Shown: piece by piece, positions 8,804 to 17,733 of the stretch | How the letters are laid out: each line of letters starts with the position of its first letter | Numbering within the stretch: position 1 is the stretch's first letter | From: Bacteroidota bacterium | Lineage (GTDB): Bacteria > Bacteroidota > Bacteroidia > CAILMK01 > JAAYUY01 | Assembly: GCA_016776505.1 (NCBI GenBank) | Contig: JADHTG010000023.1 | Location: 1-40,325, forward strand | Length of the DNA: 40,325 nt | Reading direction: 5' to 3' | Position numbers and translations under genes: made by a program | The notes under the pieces: generated by a model | The model's input: only the letters and a program-made list of their open reading frames with translations | Told to the model about the DNA's origin: nothing | Database searches by the model: none

Positions 8804-9196
8804 TTAAAGTTCTGTTAGTATCAGATCAAGATTGTATTTGTGACCGGGAGCAATTTTGATCACATCTTTAGCATAGAGGTAAGTTTGATTATTGTTGATA
8901 TAATAATAACTGTCGTAATAATAGGTTCCGGGAGCAATGGCACCGAAACTAGCTACCCCGTATATATCTGTTCTGATTTCACTTATATAAATTCCAGCGT
9001 CAAGTTCTTTTTGGGTGCTGGCTATTGCCACTGCTGCATTCACAACAATTTCATTGTTATAATAAATTGTAACCTGTAAGCGGCCCAAATCGTTTGGATT
9101 TGATTTTTCACAAGATGATAAAAAAATAACTGTAGCAAGTATACTCAGCAGGCTTATCATTCTTTTCCTTTCCACTTTGTCGGTATTTTTTCCCAC
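8804..9196 (-). CDS. Small exported lipoprotein with Ig/prealbumin-like domain
   Basis: This 130-residue protein has a lipoprotein signal ending in LSSC (C29 from the first Met), so it is predicted to be lipid-anchored in the envelope. The remaining hundred residues look like one beta-sandwich of the carboxypeptidase-regulatory/prealbumin type: a value strand, the turn TDIYGVASFGAIAPGTYYY, and a final strand pair. I do not recognise a named family. An internal Met (M13, base 9160) gives a more compact signal peptide and a better leader from the TAnnTTTG-like box at 9210-9217 (minus), so the true start may be 36 bases later. A terminator follows. Function unknown. Confidence 0.7.
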   Translation of the reverse strand: MGKNTDKVERKRMISLLSILATVIFLSSCEKSNPNDLGRLQVTIYYNNEIVVNAAVAIASTQKELDAGIYISEIRTDIYGVASFGAIAPGTYYYDSYYYINNNQTYLYAKDVIKIAPGHKYNLDLILTEL

Positions 9197-9209
9197 TTTT
9201 AAAAAACTT

Positions 9210-9217
9210 CAAACTTA
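9210..9217 (-). promoter_or_regulatory. Putative -7 box of the small lipoprotein gene
   Basis: The minus strand reads TAAGTTTG, fitting TAnnTTTG. A TTTTG lies 24 bp further upstream (9242-9246), slightly farther than usual for the -33 element. The predicted RNA start is only about 9 nt before the first ATG, which supports the internal start at 9160. Confidence 0.4.
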
Positions 9218-9399
9218 TTTAAAAAAACCGAAATAATTGCACAAAATAATTCACATTATTTGTAACTGATAATCAATCATTTAAGTTTAGTATTAGGTCT
9301 AAACTAAATACTCGATTATTTAATCGTAATAGCAGGAAATTTATTGTGTTAGCTGGGGAATTATTATAAACAATTATCAAAAAAAAAGAAAAGAATAGT

Positions 9400-12099
9400 T
9401 TAACTCTTTGAAATATACTTGTTTATCATTGAATAAAGCAATTCTGTTTTGATCGGTTTTGGAATATAATCGTCGCAACCTGCATGAATTGATTTTATTT
9501 TATCGTTTTCCCGGGCATAAGCAGTGATAGCTATGATAGGAATATTTTTCGTAATCTGCTTAATGCGGCCAGTGGCATTGTATCCATCCAATACGGGTAG
9601 TTTGATATCCATCAGAACGAGATCCACATTCTTTGCACGACAAATATCCACTGCTTGTTTTCCATCTTTTGCCCAGATAATCTTTGCGTTATTTTTTATC
9701 AATAATGTTTTTAATAAATTGAAATTTGATTCAATATCTTCGACAATGAGAATGGTCTTCCCAGTCAGGTCAATATTTTCATATATTTTTTCGGTAGGTT
9801 CAATAAATTCCTTGGTTGATTGTATTAATCTGTAAGGAAGTGTAAAGTAGAATGTAGATCCTTTGCCTACCTCTGATTCCACCCAGATTTCTCCTCCCAT
9901 CAAATCCACCAGTTTTTTTGAGATCGTTAATCCCAATCCGGTTCCCCCATATTTCTTAGAAACAGTATCATCTGCCTGTTTAAAACGATCAAATATGATT
10001 TCCCGTTTTTCTTCTGAAATACCAATTCCGGTATCTTTTATATAGAATTGAAGAAAAGGATCCTCTCCGAATAAAGTTTCATTGTTTTTTATGACATAGC
10101 CCACTTCAATATAGCCATTCATTGTAAATTTCTGTGAATTGCCAAGTAAATTGGTTATGATCTGACGAAAACGAGTGGGATCAGTAAGAATGGCAAAAGA
10201 ATCATCATCGTTGGCTAATTCCATTTTCAACTCTATTGTTTCCTTACCCTGTCGTTTTAATGTATCCTTTCCAGCAACAATTACTTCCTTCAGTATTTTA
10301 TTCACATAACAATCGGCTATATCGACATTAAACTCTCCTGCTTCCATTTTGGTGATATCAATAATATCATCAATTAAGCGCAACAATATGTCTCCATTAT
10401 TGGTTACCAACTGGATAAACTCCTCTTTTTCTTCCTGGCTGAAATCAGGATCTGATAAAAGATCGGTAAATCCGATAATGGCATTCATGGGTGTTCTTAT
10501 TTCATGAGACATACTTGCCAGAAAGGCTGTTTTCATCCTGTCAGATTCTTCAGCTACTTCTTTTGCCATTTTAAGCTGAGCTTCAAATTTTTTCTGCTCT
10601 GATATATCCTTGGATAATTTGAGGATATTATAACCCAAATTTGAAATCTCTTTGCTGAGATGCCATAATAAATTCACTGTTTTCTCCAGTCGGGAAGGAC
10701 TTAAAATACGGGTTTTTGAAAATGCCTTTTTCAGTTCGAGAACATCTATTCCTATTTGTTCAGCGAATTGCTTCACTTTATTACTGTCGGTATTTACCTT
10801 AATATTCGTACCAATCAACCAATTTCCCAATTGCTTGCCCCCGACAATAATGGGAGCACTTTGGTCGGTCAGGTTGCATGCTATGCACTTATTTTTCTTT
10901 GCTGCCTGGCCCTTATTTATGGATACAATTGGATTTTCTGTGAAAATACAAAGTTGCCTGCCCTTTTCTTGCTTGCAAATAACATTGCAGACTTCAGTAA
11001 AATTGCTTCCCCTTGTGATATGATTGCCATCATTATCCACTATGATGGAGGAAATCTGGTTTGAAAATGCAAAATCGTCCTGTAATTGCTGCAAAGAGTC
11101 CAAATCGATGATATCTGTTAAACCAAAGGAATCATTATTTAATTCAATTTCATTTGCGTTTTCAATTCTTAATTTCAGTTTTTTCTCGCTTTCCTGGATA
11201 ATCCTGCTTCGAGTGTGTTCAAACATAAGCTTTAAACGCTCCTCATGCTCCCTGGAAGTTTCCTCTTCAAGCGATTGATTTGTAATATCAGAAAAAACAA
11301 GTATGATACCCTCAACAGATCCATGCTCTGGTTTGACTAATGAAACTCTTAAATTTATTAAAAAATTCTCACCCTGTGCGGATTGCAATTCATAATGATC
11401 AAACGATTCCAGCTGATCCTTGTTTAGCAAGACTTTTTTGAAAATATCCTCCTCTTTATTCGTTCGAGTATTAAGCAATTGGAAAACAGATGAGACAGCT
11501 TTTCCAATGGCGAATTTTTCTGAATAACCACACAGATTGCTTGCACTCTTATTCATACTCAGCACAAGTCCACTTTGATCAGTTGTAATGATCCCTTCTG
11601 GTATATTTTGAAGAGTTGATTTTAGTTTTGAATAATCTTCCTGTACACTTGCTTCCTGGCTTTTTAAATCGCTAATATCCTTGATATGTACTAAAATTTT
11701 ATCAAGAGAGCCTTTTTCGTCCAAAATAGGCAAAGTGTTTATTTCAAGAAAGGCCTGTAAAAGATCTGAATAAAAAATAGAAGTTTCTTGTTTTAGAGTT
11801 TCTAAGGCCTGTTTATTCTTACAGATAAAACAATTTGCCTCATGATCCTTAAACAATTCCTTACAACTTCTTCCAAATACCTCCCCTTGATTTTTTTTCA
11901 GGATTTCAGTTCCTTTTGTATTGATTTTTTCAATACTGAAGTTCGAATCAGTCAGTATAAAGGTATCAGAGAAGGAATCAAAAATGTGACTCCAGATACT
12001 CTCAGCTTTAGAATCAGTAGCAGTCTGAAGCTCAATGATTTTACTTTCTAAAATCTTAATCCTTGTTTCAAGATCTTGATATGTGGCGGAATTGCTCAC
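9400..12099 (-). CDS. Hybrid sensor histidine kinase with PAS-PAS-PocR input
   Basis: This is an 899-residue protein without obvious membrane segments, so probably cytoplasmic. The order is a short N-terminal coiled coil, PAS (about 32-148), PAS (about 157-275), a coiled coil, a PocR-type sensory domain (about 325-490), HisKA with phospho-acceptor H532 (SMSHEIRTP), HATPase with N650, DTGIG (689-693) and GTGLGL (719-724), and a receiver domain (about 782-897) with phospho-acceptor D831 and conserved K881. Cysteines cluster in the first PAS (C79, C90, C93) and in the PocR domain (C371, C375, C384, C405, C408), which would suit metal, redox or small-molecule sensing (inference). The output is a phosphorelay to an unlinked partner; no response regulator gene is adjacent. 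Confidence 0.93.
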   Translation of the reverse strand: MSNSATYQDLETRIKILESKIIELQTATDSKAESIWSHIFDSFSDTFILTDSNFSIEKINTKGTEILKKNQGEVFGRSCKELFKDHEANCFICKNKQALETLKQETSIFYSDLLQAFLEINTLPILDEKGSLDKILVHIKDISDLKSQEASVQEDYSKLKSTLQNIPEGIITTDQSGLVLSMNKSASNLCGYSEKFAIGKAVSSVFQLLNTRTNKEEDIFKKVLLNKDQLESFDHYELQSAQGENFLINLRVSLVKPEHGSVEGIILVFSDITNQSLEEETSREHEERLKLMFEHTRSRIIQESEKKLKLRIENANEIELNNDSFGLTDIIDLDSLQQLQDDFAFSNQISSIIVDNDGNHITRGSNFTEVCNVICKQEKGRQLCIFTENPIVSINKGQAAKKNKCIACNLTDQSAPIIVGGKQLGNWLIGTNIKVNTDSNKVKQFAEQIGIDVLELKKAFSKTRILSPSRLEKTVNLLWHLSKEISNLGYNILKLSKDISEQKKFEAQLKMAKEVAEESDRMKTAFLASMSHEIRTPMNAIIGFTDLLSDPDFSQEEKEEFIQLVTNNGDILLRLIDDIIDITKMEAGEFNVDIADCYVNKILKEVIVAGKDTLKRQGKETIELKMELANDDDSFAILTDPTRFRQIITNLLGNSQKFTMNGYIEVGYVIKNNETLFGEDPFLQFYIKDTGIGISEEKREIIFDRFKQADDTVSKKYGGTGLGLTISKKLVDLMGGEIWVESEVGKGSTFYFTLPYRLIQSTKEFIEPTEKIYENIDLTGKTILIVEDIESNFNLLKTLLIKNNAKIIWAKDGKQAVDICRAKNVDLVLMDIKLPVLDGYNATGRIKQITKNIPIIAITAYARENDKIKSIHAGCDDYIPKPIKTELLYSMINKYISKS

Positions 12100-12695
12100 G
12101 TCTACCTACTATTCAGTTTTTTCAATATCTACTCTTATTTATCTTATTCCAAAGAGAATGGTTACTTATTTATTGTACAATATTACAACTTTCCCATAGC
12201 GATTCCAAGATTAATTGACAGTTTTATAAAATTAATGTATAAGTAAGGCTATCATATTCAATAGTTTATCATCGCATCCAGCCAGGTTTTCAAAAGCTTG
12301 AGATTTTATTAATAAAAACAGAATATTAATAATTTTTGTAAGTCTTTCCTTCCATTTTTTAATTAAATTTTAAAAAAGTACACTTTCTAGATGTCTGAAA
12401 TATCAAATTAATAGCAAATTATCAGATTTCTATCCTTTCCATTAATCTAAAAAATAAATAAAGGGGTTTAAAAATTTACAGCTTTGATATTATTTTTATT
12501 TATTTTTTTGTTTTATTAAGAAAATATCAAGCAACTGATTATTTTAATTAATAATTTCCAGCACTTCTCTTCATTAATTCATCTTGATTTTTGTTGCTGG
12601 AATAGTAATTGATCAATAATCCAGGAAATACATTAATGGAATAAAAGACATCTATTTTAATACCTTTGCACAAGTCTATTATCGAACATATACCT
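12100..12695. other. AT-rich spacer between divergent genes
   Basis: This is a 596-bp spacer between the histidine kinase and the DUF4369-like/thioredoxin gene. I see no ORF, tRNA or strong repeat. It contains an AT-only inverted repeat (12306-12313 with 12325-12332) and, at its right end, the -7 box described separately. It probably only holds the two divergent promoters. Confidence 0.6.
12661..12668 (+). promoter_or_regulatory. Putative -7 box that also fixes the downstream start codon
   Basis: TACCTTTG matches TAnnTTTG. An in-frame TTG (12666-12668) lies inside this box, so it cannot be the start codon of a transcript made from here; the ATG at 12696 is the sensible start. Confidence 0.5.
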
Positions 12696-14156
12696 ATGAA
12701 AATTTCACTTTATAAAAAGTTCATATTTCTAATGATATCGGGATTGTTTTCCTGCACAATTCTTTATTCTCAAGCTTATGAAATTGAAGTAAAATTCAAA
12801 AGTTATAAAAACAATCAGGTTTATTTAGGCTTTCATTACGGCCATAACAAGTATGTGAGAGATACAGCCGAAGTGAATCAGAAAGGCGTAGTGGTCTTTT
12901 CTGGTGATAAGGAAATCCCGGGAGGGATCTATTTAATTATTGTCCCGAATAAAAATTATTTTGAATTGATAGTGAATGAAGAAAAAATATCGGTAGAAAC
13001 GGATACCGGGGATTTTGTCAAAAACATGAAAGTCATCCTGTCAGATGAAAACAAAGTATTTTATGATTACCTTAGATTTATGCAGGATCAACACTTTTCT
13101 AAAACTGATTTACAAGCCAAACTAAATGCTTTGGATGAAAGAGATACTATCGAAAAACAAAAAATTAATGAAAAAATTAAAAACCTGGATGATGAAGTAG
13201 TTCATTACAGAGAATCCATCATCAAGGATCATTCAGAATTATTTTTTGCGAAAATAGTAAAAGCACTTGAAGAACCTCTTCCCCGCCCTATGGAAGCAGC
13301 TGATAATGATTCCATGTATCGCAATTACTTATATGGTTTTTACCAGGAACATTTTTTCGATCACATGGATTTAAGTGATGAAAAAATACTAAGAACACCC
13401 ATATATGAACCTAAGGTTGATCGTTATGTAGACAAACTCACTCTCCGTCATCCGGATTCTATTAAATATGCCGCTGAACGACTTATTGACAAATCCATGG
13501 CAAATGAGGAAGTTTTTAAATATACCCTGATCAAATTATTTAATAAATATGCGAAATCCCAATATATGGGGATGGATGCTGTGGTTGTTCACCTCGCTGA
13601 AAAATACTATCTAAGTGGAAAGGCCAGTTGGGCAGATTCAACCCAAATTGCCAAAATATATGAAAGGGTTGTAAATCTCAGTTCAAATTTAATTGGGATG
13701 AAGGCACCTGAACTTATAATGCAGGATACATCTGGTCAATACAAATCATTGCATGCAATAAAATCCTTTTACACCTTGCTCGTTTTTTGGGATGTCAGTT
13801 GTGGTCATTGCAAGCTCGTAGTTTCAGAATTAAAGAAGCTAGTTGACCGAAGCCCTTCGGATTCTCTTCAGGTGTTTGCAGTCCACACAGGAAAAGAGAG
13901 CAAGGAATGGAAGAAACATGTTATTGAAAATAAACTTCCATTTATTCATGTATCTGATCTAAAGCAGTTCAGCAATTTCAGGCAATTATATGATGTTTAC
14001 AGTACGCCCGTGGTTTACCTGCTTGATAAAGAAAAAATAATCCAGGCTAAAAGAATCGCCGTGGATAAAATTGAACCTATTATTAATACGCTGGAAAAGA
14101 GATTCGACCTGGTACCGGATCCACCTGAGGATCAATCAGAAAGAAAAACAGAATAG
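12696..14156 (+). CDS. Exported thiol-disulfide oxidoreductase with DUF4369-like N-domain
   Basis: Counting from the ATG at 12696 the protein has 486 residues. A signal peptide of about 26 residues ends near SQA. A DUF4369-like beta domain (about 27-110) is followed by a helical middle region (about 115-330, resembling DUF5106) and a thioredoxin/TlpA-like domain (about 335-475) with the redox motif C369-G-H-C372. CGHC is like that of oxidising or isomerase-type enzymes rather than the common CxPC of TlpA. It is likely periplasmic and may reduce or reshuffle disulfides of exported proteins. It sits alone, convergent with the XRE regulator 15 bp away. The family placement is solid; the substrate is unknown. 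Confidence 0.87.
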   Translation: MKISLYKKFIFLMISGLFSCTILYSQAYEIEVKFKSYKNNQVYLGFHYGHNKYVRDTAEVNQKGVVVFSGDKEIPGGIYLIIVPNKNYFELIVNEEKISVETDTGDFVKNMKVILSDENKVFYDYLRFMQDQHFSKTDLQAKLNALDERDTIEKQKINEKIKNLDDEVVHYRESIIKDHSELFFAKIVKALEEPLPRPMEAADNDSMYRNYLYGFYQEHFFDHMDLSDEKILRTPIYEPKVDRYVDKLTLRHPDSIKYAAERLIDKSMANEEVFKYTLIKLFNKYAKSQYMGMDAVVVHLAEKYYLSGKASWADSTQIAKIYERVVNLSSNLIGMKAPELIMQDTSGQYKSLHAIKSFYTLLVFWDVSCGHCKLVVSELKKLVDRSPSDSLQVFAVHTGKESKEWKKHVIENKLPFIHVSDLKQFSNFRQLYDVYSTPVVYLLDKEKIIQAKRIAVDKIEPIINTLEKRFDLVPDPPEDQSERKTE

Positions 14157-14171
14157 CTTTAATTTTAGGTT

Positions 14172-14696
14172 TTAAGGATAAAGCAATTCATATTCATTAT
14201 TCTCATAAAGGACAGCAATCAATTTGATTCGTACTCGTTTATCATGCATATTTTCTATCATTTCGTCCACTTTTCCTCTCTCCCTTTGATCAGGTCCTTT
14301 TTCGCCTTTCGAATTTTCATTATCAATAACTTGCGAAGGTTTGTCTTTTAAATCTGATGGCTGAGATTTTAATATTTGTTTATTCTCAGTCCTCTGGTAT
14401 GAAAATAAATCCTCTGTAGGGCTTTCTTTTTCCATTTCATCTTCGGACTCTTTGATATCTGTAGCCAGAGTATTTCCTTCCCTGTAAAATTCTCCCTGCC
14501 CGGAAAGTAACCAGTCAGGATTGATCTGAGGATATTGCTTCAGAATTCCCTGGATAATTTCAAGGCTTGGATTATTTCTTCCAGTCAAAATATGCGATAA
14601 GCGGGACCTATTGATCCCAATCTGATCAGCTAACTGACTTGGATTTAAATTTAACATTTCCAGTATATCTTTTATACGACTAGTCAGGTCTTCCAT
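14172..14696 (-). CDS. XRE-family helix-turn-helix transcriptional regulator
   Basis: This 174-residue protein has an N-terminal HTH_3/XRE domain (about 5-65): the recognition unit is about residues 19-40 (PSQLADQIGINRSRLSHILT) followed by GRNNPSLE. The NPDWLLSGQGE segment after it is common in Bacteroidota XRE proteins. Residues about 75-145 are low-complexity, charged linker, and the last 25 residues (RIKLIAVLYENNEYELLYP) form a conserved-looking tail. Its own upstream region carries a perfect TTGTAA-N6-TTACAA inverted repeat overlapping the promoter, suggesting self-repression. Other targets are unknown; further similar half-sites lie in the large spacer to its right. Confidence 0.85.
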   Translation of the reverse strand: MEDLTSRIKDILEMLNLNPSQLADQIGINRSRLSHILTGRNNPSLEIIQGILKQYPQINPDWLLSGQGEFYREGNTLATDIKESEDEMEKESPTEDLFSYQRTENKQILKSQPSDLKDKPSQVIDNENSKGEKGPDQRERGKVDEMIENMHDKRVRIKLIAVLYENNEYELLYP

Positions 14697-14730
14697 TATT
14701 GCAATAGTTTAGATTTGTAATTTATGCCAA

Positions 14731-14748
14731 TTGTAAACTCAGTTACAA
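14731..14748. promoter_or_regulatory. Probable operator of the XRE regulator gene
   Basis: TTGTAA (14731-14736), six spacer bases, then TTACAA (14743-14748) form a perfect inverted repeat with dimer-like spacing. It overlaps the minus-strand -7 box at 14746-14753 and the predicted transcription start, an ideal position for repression. Confidence 0.5.
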
Positions 14749-14753
14749 ATTTA
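14746..14753 (-). promoter_or_regulatory. Putative -7 box of the XRE regulator gene
   Basis: The minus strand reads TAAATTTG, matching TAnnTTTG. The predicted RNA start near 14741 gives a 5' leader of about 45 nt. Confidence 0.5.
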
Positions 14754-15347
14754 ATATAAATTATCTAAAAGTAAAAACAATTGTAATATTATATTAATTA
14801 TTATTATATCTTACTCGATTGACAAAATTCATTTATCAGTTCCATTAAAATGCGAAAAAGGTTTAATATGTATTTTAAGTAGCTATATATCAATGTTTCT
14901 TTAGAAGGACAATATCTCAAAAGATTTACTTCACTTTGGATTACTTAAATTACTGATTATTTGTACTATAGCGCAGTTCAGGTGTTTAATTAATACAATG
15001 GGTATAATTGTAACATTTAAAACTTTTATTAATAGGAAATATACATTTCTTAGGTTACATATGTTATTTGTTTAGCTTATTATTGGTTACTTATGTTTAT
15101 TATCCCTCCCTATTTTGTTACATTTGTAATGTTAGAATTGTAAACTGACGTGATGGTAGCTATAATAGGAATATATTTGATTAAAAAAAACTTCTAGGCA
15201 ATTGGTAAAATTTTTATGATCTCTTCTTTTAGTTCAATTCGATAAGCAAATTTAAATTAGCTTCAGATTTCAATAATTGAGATGAACCTTACCCCTGTTT
15301 TCAAATTTTTTACTCAGGGCTGTTTAATTTTCTCAAAAACGAATAAC

Positions 15348-15355
15348 TATCTTTG
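15348..15355 (+). promoter_or_regulatory. Putative -7 box of the M1 aminopeptidase gene
   Basis: TATCTTTG matches TAnnTTTG and ends 21 bp before the ATG at 15377, giving a short leader. The -33 element is not clear. Confidence 0.5.
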
Positions 15356-15376
15356 CTTAATTGATAAGAGTTAAAG

Positions 15377-17719
15377 ATGAAACCAGGATATATATTGTTA
15401 TCATTTATTGCTTTCTTTTCTTTTTCTTCCAGGCTTTATTCAGAAACTGACAGCAGTCAGTATAACGTTTTAAAGTATAGCATACACCTCGACATTCTTG
15501 ACTTTAATACACATGTGTTGAGTGGAAAAACCCTTATTCAATTAGTTCCTAGTGAGGATAAAAACTATTTGCATTTCATGCTAAAAAAGCTGACAGTAGA
15601 TGAGATTACTTTATCCGGCATACCCTTAGTATATGCTCAAAATGGCGATGTTCTGGAAGTCCGGCTGCCTGCCACCATTCCTAAGGGAGACACTATCGAG
15701 TTAGATATTTCTTATCAAGGGGTACCTGCAAAAGATCCGCAATGGGGTGGTTTTTACTTTAGCGCAGCAGATGGTGGCTATGCTTACAATATGGGTGTTG
15801 GCTTTGCGGATGATCCTCACAATTATGGAAGAGTCTGGTTTCCATGTAAAGATAACTTTACTGATAAAGCTATATTTGACTTTTATATTACAACACCTCA
15901 TGATAAGAAAGCCATATGCAGTGGAATATTTATTAATAAAGAAATCCATGCAAACAATAGCATTACATGGCATTGGTTTTTAGAGAAGGAAATTCCGACA
16001 TACCTGGCTTCTGTGGCTGTGGCTGACTATGAATTGCTGGAATGGAATCATCAGGGTTTAAACAAATCTATCCATGTTTTGCTCGGTGCTGTGGCTTCTG
16101 ACACCAGTAATCTTAAAAGCTCCTTTGCCAATCTCAATAGTTGCATCGATATCTTCGAAAGCAAATACCTGCCTTACCAGTTTGACCGGGTTGGTTTTGT
16201 AGTGGTTCCTTTTAATTCAGGAGCTATGGAGCATGCATGTAATATAGCCTATCCTAAATATGCTGTCAATGGGAATTTATCCAGGGAAACACTAATGGCC
16301 CATGAGTTTGCCCATCAATGGTGGGGAAACCTGGTCACCTGTGCTTCTGCTGAAGAAATGTGGATCAATGAAGGATGGGCTTCCTATTCAGAAAACATAT
16401 TTACTGAATACGTATATGGCAGGCAAGCTTACCTGGAAGCCGTCAAAGCGAATCACAAATATGTTTTGCAATATACACATATCCGTGATGATGAAGCCAG
16501 GGCACTTTTTCCCTTACCTCATGATTATACTTATGGAAGTCATGCTTATGACAAAGGTTCTGATGTGGCTCATACACTAAGGGGTTATTTAGGGGATAGT
16601 TTGTTTTTTTCAGGAATTCATAAGTTCCTGGACCGGATGAAATTTTTAAACTGCAGCTCGTCTCAATTCAGGGATTCATTATCTGAATACACTTCCTATG
16701 ATTTAACTGATTTCTTTGCCAACTGGGTGTTTGAAAAAGGATTTCCACATTATGCATTATTGGTAAAAAGAAGCTGGCCAACTGTTGAAATCGATCTTAT
16801 TCCATCGCTGCGATTTACGTCTAAGCCTTACCTTAATGTTCCTTTAACAGTCAGCTTTTTCAGTGATGATTTCAAAAAAGTCGAGAAAAAAATTACCATG
16901 AACGGCAACAGGGAGACTTTTGCATTTTCATTGAATTTTGAACCCGTTTTTATCGCTGTTAATATGGATGCCCAGATCAGTGAGGCCAAAACATCCAATT
17001 TTAAACTTATTACAGCTCCGGGTACATATGATTTCAGGGAAGCTCTCATGAAAGTGGATGTAAATCAATTGAATGACTCAGCCCTTCTTTTTGTTGAGCA
17101 TAATTGGGTGGAGCCCTCTCACTGGAATAGCAGTTTGAAAGGCATTCGTTTCTCTGATTACCGGTATTGGACAGTAAGTGGGATACTGCCTTCTGAATTC
17201 TTTGCCGAAGCAGAAATTAAATACAATGGAAGCCAGGGAAATATCAATGGAGATAATTACCTCGATCATACTTTACATATTATTAATGAAGACAGTCTGA
17301 TATTAATGTACAGGGAAAAATTCAATTCTCCCTGGGTTGAATATCCTGATTATGATGTGAATACAGGTCATAAGACAAATAAAATAGGTGATATGACCAT
17401 CCATCGTTTAAAATTGGGAGACTACTGCCTTGCTAAATACGATTATACTGTTGATTTAGGAGCAGTAAGGGAAGCGGGGGATCAAATTAAAATATTCCCC
17501 AACCCTTCCAAAAATATGCTGACAATTGATATGCCGATTAATCACAAGTGGAAACGAATTCGTTTGTTTAATATAAACGGCCAATTGATTGAAGAAGCAG
17601 ATACAAACTATAATGAGCAAGTCAGGTTTAATCTGGAAGGCCTGGTACAGGGTCCTTATATTCTGGAGTTTTCCAACAAACTGGAAAAGGATTACCACAA
17701 ATTCATTCTGGAATTTTAG
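15377..17719 (+). CDS. Secreted M1-family aminopeptidase with T9SS sorting domain
   Basis: This 780-residue zinc metallopeptidase has a signal peptide of about 22 residues, an M1 N-terminal beta domain (about 25-220) and a catalytic domain (about 230-460). Zinc ligands are H309 and H313 (HEFAHQWWGN) and E332 (NEGWASYSE), with E310 as general base. The exopeptidase motif reads GAMEH (282-286) rather than GAMEN. Middle domains follow, then a C-terminal type IX secretion sorting domain (about 700-780) beginning with IKIFPNPSKNMLTID and ending in strands KFILEF. It is therefore predicted to cross the outer membrane via the Por secretion system and act on extracellular peptides. It is a lone gene, convergent with lnt (14 bp gap). 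Confidence 0.93.
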   Translation: MKPGYILLSFIAFFSFSSRLYSETDSSQYNVLKYSIHLDILDFNTHVLSGKTLIQLVPSEDKNYLHFMLKKLTVDEITLSGIPLVYAQNGDVLEVRLPATIPKGDTIELDISYQGVPAKDPQWGGFYFSAADGGYAYNMGVGFADDPHNYGRVWFPCKDNFTDKAIFDFYITTPHDKKAICSGIFINKEIHANNSITWHWFLEKEIPTYLASVAVADYELLEWNHQGLNKSIHVLLGAVASDTSNLKSSFANLNSCIDIFESKYLPYQFDRVGFVVVPFNSGAMEHACNIAYPKYAVNGNLSRETLMAHEFAHQWWGNLVTCASAEEMWINEGWASYSENIFTEYVYGRQAYLEAVKANHKYVLQYTHIRDDEARALFPLPHDYTYGSHAYDKGSDVAHTLRGYLGDSLFFSGIHKFLDRMKFLNCSSSQFRDSLSEYTSYDLTDFFANWVFEKGFPHYALLVKRSWPTVEIDLIPSLRFTSKPYLNVPLTVSFFSDDFKKVEKKITMNGNRETFAFSLNFEPVFIAVNMDAQISEAKTSNFKLITAPGTYDFREALMKVDVNQLNDSALLFVEHNWVEPSHWNSSLKGIRFSDYRYWTVSGILPSEFFAEAEIKYNGSQGNINGDNYLDHTLHIINEDSLILMYREKFNSPWVEYPDYDVNTGHKTNKIGDMTIHRLKLGDYCLAKYDYTVDLGAVREAGDQIKIFPNPSKNMLTIDMPINHKWKRIRLFNINGQLIEEADTNYNEQVRFNLEGLVQGPYILEFSNKLEKDYHKFILEF

Positions 17720-17733
17720 GATTAGAGTAAGTT

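Larger units (their letters stand above)
14697..15376. other. Long AT-rich intergenic region with repeated TTGTAA/TTACA half-sites
   Basis: This 680-bp region lies between the divergent XRE regulator and aminopeptidase genes. No ORF of note. TTGTAA occurs at 14715, 14731, 14781, 15008 and 15138, TTACAA at 14743, and a TTACA-N2-TGTAA palindrome at 15118-15129. The 10-base string ATTGTAAACT occurs twice (starting 14730 and 15137). The density suggests binding sites for the neighbouring regulator, but AT-richness makes chance matches likely for single sites. Confidence 0.45.

Noticed and set aside
12306..12332. Inverted repeat in the spacer upstream of the thioredoxin gene
   Set aside because: Both arms are only A and T in an AT-rich spacer, no gene ends there, and chance is likely.
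12666..12695. In-frame TTG start giving ten extra residues for the DUF4369-like/thioredoxin protein
   Set aside because: The TTG lies inside a TAnnTTTG promoter box, and the ATG at 12696 begins a clean signal peptide.
16220..16237. GAMEH instead of GAMEN in the M1 aminopeptidase as a catalytic defect
   Set aside because: From memory, M1 members in this phylum often have His at this position, and all zinc ligands and the catalytic Glu are intact.
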